Source: Clostridium sp. CAG:510
GTDB lineage: Bacteria; Bacillota; Clostridia; Lachnospirales; Lachnospiraceae
Reading direction: 5' to 3'
NCBI GenBank assembly: GCA_000434615.1
Contig: FR880817.1
Span: 1 to 37,166, forward strand
DNA length: 37,166 nucleotides
Numbering within the stretch: the first letter of the stretch is position 1; each line of letters starts with the position of its first letter. The notes below the pieces were generated by a model that ran no database searches, was not told where the DNA came from, and saw only the letters and a list, made by a program, of their open reading frames with translations. Shown piece by piece: positions 31,966-37,166 of the stretch. Both the position numbers and the translations under genes were made by a program.

Positions 31966-31998
31966 ATAAAAATTTCTATAAAAAAAGGAGGAAACAGT

Positions 31999-33582
31999 AT
32001 GTGCTCAATTATGTGTTACACAGGAAAAGACTTTACCAAAGAAGAAATGGAGGCACATTTGAACCGTACGAAAATGAGAGGCCCCGACGCCAGCCGGATG
32101 GTGGAAACGACGTTTGGCTATATGGGCTTTGCAAGACTTTCCATCATGGGACTTAGTGAGGAAGGTATGCAGCCTTTCATGAAGGATGGAAGCATTTCCA
32201 TCTGCAACGGTGAAATATACGGTTTCAGAAGATTAAAGGAAGAACTGACGGCACAGGGCTACAGCTTTGTGAGCGGTTCCGACTGTGAGATTTTACTTCC
32301 CATGTATGAAATGTACGGGCTGGAAATGTTTGCCCATCTGGATGCGGAATATGCCTGCGTTCTTTATGATGCCAGGACCGGCAAGGTGATTGCGGCAAGA
32401 GACCCCATCGGTATCCGCCCGTTATTCTATGGTTATTCCAAGAGCGGCCACATTGCGTTTGCCAGTGAGGCGATTGCCCTGATGGATCTGGTGGAAGAGG
32501 TTATGCCCTTCCCTCCCGGCAGCTATTACTATGACGGTGAGTTTGTCAAATATGAAGAAATCGACAAAGTGCGCGGTTACATTCATGCGGATATGGACAC
32601 TATCACAAAGGGTATTCACGACAAGCTGACGGAAGGTGTAAAAAAACGTCTGGACGCGGATGCGCCCATGGGATTTTTACTTTCCGGCGGTCTGGATTCC
32701 AGTCTGGTATGCGCCATTGCGGCAAACATCTTAAAGAAACCCATCCGCACTTTTGCCATCGGTATGGATATCGATGCCATTGATTTAAAGTATGCGAAGG
32801 AAGTAGCCGATTTCATCGGCGCCGACCATACGGAAGTCATTATGACAAAGGAAGAAGTGTTAGCTTCCTTAAAGACGGTTATCAAGGCGCTTGCCACCTA
32901 TGATATTACCACCATCCGTGCCAGCATGGGTATGTATCTGGTATGTAAGGCAATCCATGAAACCACTGATATCAAGGTGCTTCTCACCGGTGAAATTTCT
33001 GACGAACTGTTCGGCTATAAATATACGGACTTTGCGCCCAACGCACAGGAGTTCCAGAAGGAAGCGGAAAAGAGACTGCGTGAGCTTTACTTCTATGATG
33101 TGCTGCGTGCGGACAGATGCCTGGCTGCCAACAGCTTAGAGGCGCGTGTTCCTTTCGGTGATTTGGACTTTGCCAGATTTGTCATGGCAATCGACCCGGT
33201 AAAGAAGATGAATACATACGGAAAAGGAAAATACCTGTTGAGAAAGGCTTTTGAAAAGGATGCCATTCTGCCGGAAGACATTCTCTGGAGAGAAAAGGCA
33301 GCCTTCAGTGATGCGGTAGGCCACAGCATGGTAGATGACCTGAAAGAATATGCAGAAGGACTTTACAGTGATGAAGAGTACGAAAAACTGCGTGCAAAAT
33401 ACGATTTTGCGCAGCCGTTCACCAAAGAAAGCCTTCTGTATCGTGAAATCTTTGAAGAATTTTATCCCGGCCAGGCTCGTATGGTACCCGATTTCTGGAT
33501 GCCGAACAAATCCTGGGAGGGCTGCAACGTAAACGACCCCAGCGCCAGAGTTCTTTCCAACTACGGCGACAGCGGTAAGTAA
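31999..33582 (+). CDS. asnB: Asparagine synthetase, glutamine-hydrolysing
   Basis: Protein of 527 residues, slightly shorter than E. coli AsnB (554). It makes asparagine from aspartate, glutamine and ATP. The N-terminal nucleophile is Cys2 (MCSIMCYTG) after removal of Met; the glutaminase region has RGPDAS, FARLSIMGL, ICNGEIYG and GSDCEILL. The synthetase domain has the PP-loop SGGLDSSLV (S229), and LLTGEISDELFGYKYT. C-terminal WREKAAFSDAVG is typical of AsnB. AAAAAGGAGG is about eight bases upstream. It is alone between two terminators, so it has its own promoter, although I could not place one confidently. Confidence 0.93.
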   Translation: MCSIMCYTGKDFTKEEMEAHLNRTKMRGPDASRMVETTFGYMGFARLSIMGLSEEGMQPFMKDGSISICNGEIYGFRRLKEELTAQGYSFVSGSDCEILLPMYEMYGLEMFAHLDAEYACVLYDARTGKVIAARDPIGIRPLFYGYSKSGHIAFASEAIALMDLVEEVMPFPPGSYYYDGEFVKYEEIDKVRGYIHADMDTITKGIHDKLTEGVKKRLDADAPMGFLLSGGLDSSLVCAIAANILKKPIRTFAIGMDIDAIDLKYAKEVADFIGADHTEVIMTKEEVLASLKTVIKALATYDITTIRASMGMYLVCKAIHETTDIKVLLTGEISDELFGYKYTDFAPNAQEFQKEAEKRLRELYFYDVLRADRCLAANSLEARVPFGDLDFARFVMAIDPVKKMNTYGKGKYLLRKAFEKDAILPEDILWREKAAFSDAVGHSMVDDLKEYAEGLYSDEEYEKLRAKYDFAQPFTKESLLYREIFEEFYPGQARMVPDFWMPNKSWEGCNVNDPSARVLSNYGDSGK

Positions 33583-33592
33583 GACAGCACGT

Positions 33593-33624
33593 AAAAAGCC
33601 ACAGCATGACGCTGTGACTTTTTT
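33593..33624. terminator. Terminator of asnB and the minus-strand PHP gene
   Basis: AAAAAG-C-CACAGC (33593-33605) pairs with GCTGTG-A-CTTTTT (33611-33623) around ATGAC with one mismatch, followed by T's. The A-run on the other side lets it serve the convergent PHP gene as well. Confidence 0.9.
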
Positions 33625-33635
33625 GCGCTAAGGAA

Positions 33636-34514
33636 TTACGGACGGGGAAGCAGCTGCTTTAAGCCGGCAAGAACGTCCTCGTGGATGTAGAGTCTTCCAT
33701 AGCCGGTGCCGAAGGAAAGTCCGGGTTTGTTTTCGCCGTGGAAATCGGAGCCGCCGCTGATGGCAAGACCGAATTTTCTCGCAATCGACTGGATTTTCCG
33801 GGTATCGGAGGGCGTATAAGTAGAGTAAATGCCTTCGATGGCAAGAAGTCCGGAGTCTTTTAAGCGGGCAACCAGTGTTTCCAGTGCCTCATCCCCCATG
33901 TGATACAGGGTGGGGTGGGCGAGCACGGGAATGCCGCCTGCGGAAAGAATTAAGGAAACCGCCTGCTCCGGGGAAATCTTTTCACGGGGCACAAAGCAGG
34001 GAGCGTGGTCGCCGAGATAGCGTTCAAACGCTTCCTTTAGGCTTTTCACATAGTCCTTTTCCATCATGTACCTGGCGTAATGGGCTCGCGTAATCACGGA
34101 GTCCGGGAAATATGCCAGCAAATCTTCATAGGAAACGTCAAAGCCGTATTCGGCAAGCTTTTTGCACATCTTATGGTTGCGGTTTTCCCGGGAGGCTAAG
34201 AAGGAAGCCACATGCTCCTTGAAAGCCTTGCTGTTTTCATCAATAAACAATCCTACAATATGGATATCCTTACCGTTATATTCCGAAGAAAGTTCAATCC
34301 CGGGAATGACTTCCACAGAAGCACCCTCGGGATTTTTCTCTGAAACGGTGCCGGAAAGAGCTTCGGCACACGAGATGGCCTCCGACAGACCGGCAGTAGT
34401 GTCATGGTCTGTCAGGGCAAAAGCGGATATCCGATGTGTCAGTGCATATTCGACCAGCTCGGTGGGGGTAAAGGTGCCATCGGAGCAGGTGGAATGTACG
34501 TGTAAATCTACCAT
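33636..34514 (-). CDS. PHP-domain metal-dependent phosphoesterase
   Basis: Protein of 292 residues. PHP motifs I to IV are visible: LHVHSTCSDG, TDHDT, IELSSEYN, IPVLAHPTLYH, and a C-terminal GSDFHG. This arrangement matches the YciV/TrpH (RNase AM) group, which hydrolyses 3',5'-nucleoside bisphosphates and short RNA ends; other PHP functions remain possible. ATG 34514 overlaps the ABC-F stop by one base (TGATG), so translation is coupled. A TTG at 34517 is a less likely start. GAGGAT lies just before. It is the second gene of a two-gene minus-strand operon. Confidence 0.88.
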   Translation of the reverse strand: MVDLHVHSTCSDGTFTPTELVEYALTHRISAFALTDHDTTAGLSEAISCAEALSGTVSEKNPEGASVEVIPGIELSSEYNGKDIHIVGLFIDENSKAFKEHVASFLASRENRNHKMCKKLAEYGFDVSYEDLLAYFPDSVITRAHYARYMMEKDYVKSLKEAFERYLGDHAPCFVPREKISPEQAVSLILSAGGIPVLAHPTLYHMGDEALETLVARLKDSGLLAIEGIYSTYTPSDTRKIQSIARKFGLAISGGSDFHGENKPGLSFGTGYGRLYIHEDVLAGLKQLLPRP

Positions 34515-36148
34515 CAATCCTCATCCTCATCTGTTTTATTGTATACGGTACGCTTTCTTGCCATTTCATCGCTGGCAAGGTATTCGTCGTAAGTGGTTAT
34601 CTTGTCAATCAGGCTGCCGTCCGGAAGTATTTCCATAATACGGTTGGCAGTGGTCTGCACAAACTGGTGGTCATGGCAGGCGAAAAGCTCTACGCCGCCG
34701 AACTTGATTAAACCGTTGTTTAAGGCGGTAATGGACTCCATGTCCAGGTGATTGGTGGGCTCATCTAAGATCAGGCAGTTGGCGCCGCTTATCATCATCT
34801 TGGATAAGAGACATCTTACTTTTTCACCACCGGAAAGGATGCGGACTTTCTTTACGCCGTCCTCGCCGGCAAACAGCATACGTCCTAAGAAGCCGCGGAC
34901 ATAGGTTACATCCTTGACGGGAGAGTAGCCGGTCAGCCAGTCGGCAATGGTCAGGTCGCAGTCAAATTCCTTGGTGTTGTCCTTGGGGAAGTACGCCTGG
35001 GAAGTGGTAATGCCCCATTTGTAGCTGCCTTCGTCCGGCTCTAACTCACCGACTAAAATCTGGAACAGAGTGGTCTTTGCCAGTTCGTTGCCGCCGACAA
35101 AAGCAATCTTATCATCATGTCCGACAATAAAGGAAATGTCGTTTAAGACCTTTACGCCGTTTACCGTCTTGGAAAGGTGCTCCACGCTTAAGACCTCGTT
35201 GCCGATTTCCCTGTCGGGACGGAAATCAATGTAAGGGTACTTACGGCTGGAAGGACGGATTTCGTCCAGTTCGATTTTTTCAAGGGCACGTTTTCTGGCA
35301 GTAGCCTGTTTGGATTTGGAAGCGTTTGCGGAGAAACGGGAAATGAATTCCTGTAATTCCTTGATCTTTTCTTCCTTCTTTTTGTTGGCTTCCTTCATCT
35401 GCTTGATAAGGAGCTGGCTGGATTCATACCAGAAATCATAGTTGCCGGCATAGAGCTGGATTTTGCCGTAGTCGATGTCTGCAATCTGGGTGCAGACTTT
35501 ATTTAAGAAGTAACGGTCATGGGATACCACGATAACGGTATTCTCAAAGTCGATTAAGAAGTCTTCGAGCCACTGGATAGCATCTAAGTCCAGGTGGTTG
35601 GTCGGTTCGTCTAAAAGCAGGATGTCGGGGTTGCCGAACAGGGCCTTTGCTAAAAGAACCTTTACCTTTTCGTTACCGTTTAAGTCCTTCATAACGGAGT
35701 AGTGCAGGGAGGTGTCGATGCCGAGGCCGTTTAACAGGGAGGCTGCATTGGACTCTGCTTCCCAGCCGTCCATTTCCGCAAATTCCGCTTCCAGTTCGCT
35801 GGCGCGGATGCCGTCTTCATCGGTAAAATCCTCTTTGGCATAGATGGCATCCTTTTCCTTCATAATCTGGTAAAGACGCTCATTTCCCATAATGACAAGG
35901 TCCAGTACGGTGTAGTCATCATATTTGAAATGGTCCTGCTCTAAGACGGAGAGACGCTGGCCGGGGGTGATGAAAATTTCACCGTTTGTGGTGTCCAGTT
36001 CTCCGGACAAAATCTTTAAGAAGGTGGATTTGCCGGCACCGTTGGCACCGATTAAGCCGTAGCAGTTTCCTTCGGTAAACTTGATGTTGACGTCTTCAAA
36101 TAACGCCTTTTTTCCTACACGGTAGGTGACATTGTTAGCACTAATCAT
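34514..36148 (-). CDS. ABC-F family ATPase (YkpA/YbiT-like)
   Basis: Protein of 544 residues with two ABC domains and no membrane part. ABC-F proteins work on the ribosome. The first domain has GANGAGKST (K40), signature LNGNEKVKVLLA in place of LSGGQ, and LLLDEPTNHLDLDAIQWLEDFL. The linker (about 240-320) is long and Lys-rich. The second domain has a degenerate Walker A (VGGNELAKTT), LSGGEKVRCLLSKM and LILDEPTNHLDMESI. It ends KRTVYNKTDEDED. These departures from consensus recur in this Firmicute subgroup, as I recall it, so they are probably family traits. GAGGAT is about seven bases before the start. A short open frame ends on this start codon. Confidence 0.93.
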   Translation of the reverse strand: MISANNVTYRVGKKALFEDVNIKFTEGNCYGLIGANGAGKSTFLKILSGELDTTNGEIFITPGQRLSVLEQDHFKYDDYTVLDLVIMGNERLYQIMKEKDAIYAKEDFTDEDGIRASELEAEFAEMDGWEAESNAASLLNGLGIDTSLHYSVMKDLNGNEKVKVLLAKALFGNPDILLLDEPTNHLDLDAIQWLEDFLIDFENTVIVVSHDRYFLNKVCTQIADIDYGKIQLYAGNYDFWYESSQLLIKQMKEANKKKEEKIKELQEFISRFSANASKSKQATARKRALEKIELDEIRPSSRKYPYIDFRPDREIGNEVLSVEHLSKTVNGVKVLNDISFIVGHDDKIAFVGGNELAKTTLFQILVGELEPDEGSYKWGITTSQAYFPKDNTKEFDCDLTIADWLTGYSPVKDVTYVRGFLGRMLFAGEDGVKKVRILSGGEKVRCLLSKMMISGANCLILDEPTNHLDMESITALNNGLIKFGGVELFACHDHQFVQTTANRIMEILPDGSLIDKITTYDEYLASDEMARKRTVYNKTDEDED

Positions 36149-36192
36149 TTTACAATCCTCATAATAGGCACTTTTTGCGGATGATTCCGCAT
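36145..36192 (-). CDS. Candidate 15-codon leader ORF ending on the ABC-F start codon
   Basis: On the minus strand ATG at 36192 opens MRNHPQKVPIMRIVK and stops with TGA at 36147-36145, which overlaps the ABC-F ATG as ATGA. The inner part contains the hairpin TGCGGA/TCCGCA (36176-36191). There is no clear ribosome binding site before this ATG, so translation is doubtful. ABC-F resistance genes in other Firmicutes can be controlled through translated leaders, which is the reason to list it. Confidence 0.3.
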   Translation of the reverse strand: MRNHPQKVPIMRIVK

Positions 36193-36228
36193 AAATGCTG
36201 TGTTTTTTAGTTTTCGGGTCCGTATTCT

Positions 36229-36256
36229 ATTATACATAAAGAAGTGTAATTTTCAA
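36229..36256 (-). promoter_or_regulatory. Promoter of the ABC-F/PHP operon
   Basis: On the minus strand, TTGAAA (36256-36251) and TATAAT (36234-36229) are 16 bases apart. Start near 36222 gives a leader of about 75 bases containing a 6-bp hairpin with a TGAT loop (36176-36191). Confidence 0.75.
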
Positions 36257-36265
36257 GGAATTTAT

Positions 36266-36294
36266 TTGACAGGGGCACTTTAACGTGATAATAT
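36266..36294 (+). promoter_or_regulatory. Promoter of the amino-acid-binding lipoprotein gene
   Basis: TTGACA (36266-36271) and TAATAT (36289-36294) are 17 bases apart. Its -35 box is nine bases from the -35 box of the divergent ABC-F promoter, so both could share one regulator. The 70-base leader holds GCATGAAAATGC and TCCGCGTTCAGCGGA hairpins. Confidence 0.8.
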
Positions 36295-36373
36295 GGCAGA
36301 GTGCTGATGCATGAAAATGCGGGGCACAGGGATGGATTGTAGTTCCGCGTTCAGCGGAGAAAGTGAGGAGCTT

Positions 36374-37150
36374 ATGAAAAAGAAAATGAGTTTACTGGTG
36401 GCAGCATGTCTGGCACTGACACTGACGGCATGTGGTTCCAAGAGCGAAGGCAAGACCTTTACGGTCGGCTTCGACGCAGAGTTTCCCCCTTACGGATATA
36501 TGGATGACAACGGGGAATATGTAGGTTTTGACCTGGATCTGGCAGAAGAAGTCTGCAAGAGAAACGGCTGGGAGCTTGTAAAGCGCCCCATCGACTGGAA
36601 CTCCAAGGATATGGAGCTTACCAGCGGCAATATCGACTGCATCTGGAACGGTTTTACCATGAACGGCAGAGAGGATGATTACACCTGGTCAGACCCTTAT
36701 ATTGACAACAGCCAGGTATTTGTAGTGGCAAAGGATTCCGGTATTGCCACAATGGCGGACCTTGCGGGCAAGGCAGTCGGCGTACAGGCAGACTCTTCCG
36801 CACTGAGCGCCTTAAATGAAGAAGACAACAGTGACTTAAAGAACAGCTTTGCAAGCCTGACCGAATATGCGGATTACAACACCGCATTCATGGATCTGGA
36901 AGCAGGCGCACTGGATGCCGTAGCCATGGACATCGGTGTGGCAAATTACCAGATTGCTTCCCGCGGCGACGGCTATGTGATCTTAGACGAGAAGTTATCC
37001 ACCGAGCAGTATGCGGTAGGCTTCAAGCTTGGCAACGAAGAACTCCGTGACACCGTAAACAAGACCCTTCTTGAGATGGTGGATGACGGTACCTTCATGA
37101 AGATTGCCGACGAATGGGGCGTGGCAGATACCGTCTGCTTAGGCAAATAA
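36374..37150 (+). CDS. Amino-acid ABC transporter substrate-binding lipoprotein
   Basis: Family 3 solute-binding protein of 258 residues. The lipoprotein signal peptide is MKKKMSLLVAACLALTLTAC, with lipobox LTAC and modified C20. Mature blocks FTVGFDAEFPPYGYMDDNGEYVGFDLDLAEEVCKRNGW and the DAVAMDIGVANYQI and AVGFKLGNEELRD regions are typical of polar amino acid (for example glutamine, histidine, cystine) binders. It would capture the solute outside and pass it to a permease whose genes should lie beyond the window end. ATG 36374 follows GAGGAG with a short spacing; the frame runs back to 36311 without a ribosome binding site. It has its own promoter. Confidence 0.92.
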   Translation: MKKKMSLLVAACLALTLTACGSKSEGKTFTVGFDAEFPPYGYMDDNGEYVGFDLDLAEEVCKRNGWELVKRPIDWNSKDMELTSGNIDCIWNGFTMNGREDDYTWSDPYIDNSQVFVVAKDSGIATMADLAGKAVGVQADSSALSALNEEDNSDLKNSFASLTEYADYNTAFMDLEAGALDAVAMDIGVANYQIASRGDGYVILDEKLSTEQYAVGFKLGNEELRDTVNKTLLEMVDDGTFMKIADEWGVADTVCLGK

Positions 37151-37166
37151 GAAAAGAGCGGTTCAG

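Noticed and set aside
31853..31998. T-box leader of asnB
   Set aside because: No AGGGTGG-type T-box core or specifier loop arrangement was found; the stems read as a normal terminator.
1..37166. Prophage, insertion sequence or integrative element
   Set aside because: No transposase, integrase, phage structural gene or terminal repeat was seen; gene content is housekeeping and metabolic.

Overview
The window looks like chromosomal backbone of a Clostridia-class Firmicute, most likely a Lachnospiraceae relative. This is inferred from a SufCBDSU-type Fe-S operon with SufU, strong AGGAGG-like ribosome binding sites, a tRNA gene without an encoded CCA end, HD-GYP and FapA (DUF342) proteins, and a DUF5050 membrane protein. 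I see no transposase, integrase, phage gene, rRNA or CRISPR array.

Layout. (1) 1-5561: an Rrf2-family regulator followed by sufC, sufB, sufD, sufS and sufU, read from an ideal sigma-A promoter whose -35 box lies inside a long palindrome (probable autoregulatory operator). (2) 5630-11717: an FGGY sugar kinase and an L-ribulose-5-phosphate 4-epimerase, then a Tet(M)/EF-G-like GTPase with a YacP/Rae1-type NYN nuclease domain at its C-terminus, then a DUF2974/Mbeg1-like alpha/beta hydrolase. (3) 11655-12332 (minus): a class I glutamine amidotransferase-like hydrolase whose 3' end overlaps the convergent hydrolase gene. (4) 12495-15398: a GH95 alpha-L-fucosidase-like enzyme and an SGNH esterase. 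(5) 15435-19232: an extended -10 promoter, a long leader hairpin, then Hpt, repeat-FapA and REC-HD-GYP genes, which look like one signalling module. (6) 19381-22912: a UPF0340/TIGR01440 protein, a tRNA-Leu with an AAG anticodon and its terminator, a 380-base A-rich gap with spaced repeats, and a His-rich Zn/Cd-exporting P-type ATPase behind an ArsR/SmtB-type operator. (7) 23048-25317: a divergent pair, DUF5050 protein (minus) and PheA (plus), with overlapping promoters. (8) 25338-31535: DUF815 ATPase, Ppx, Ppk1, Maf and a HAD phosphatase, tightly packed as a polyphosphate/nucleotide operon. (9) 31589-33582: a small acidic protein and an AsnB-like synthetase separated by a strong terminator. 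(10) 33636-36148 (minus): an ABC-F protein and a PHP phosphoesterase. (11) 36374-37150: a lipoprotein amino-acid-binding protein read divergently from the ABC-F gene.

The most unusual element is the GTPase-Rae1 fusion at 7987-10584. Ribosomal-protection-type GTPases act near the A site, and B. subtilis Rae1 (YacP) cuts mRNA in the A site. One polypeptide joining the two suggests a GTPase-delivered A-site mRNA cleavage or ribosome rescue factor. Second is the Hpt/FapA-repeat/HD-GYP cassette with its leader hairpin. Smaller points of interest are the A34 tRNA-Leu, the Suf operator, and the short ORF that ends on the start codon of the ABC-F gene.
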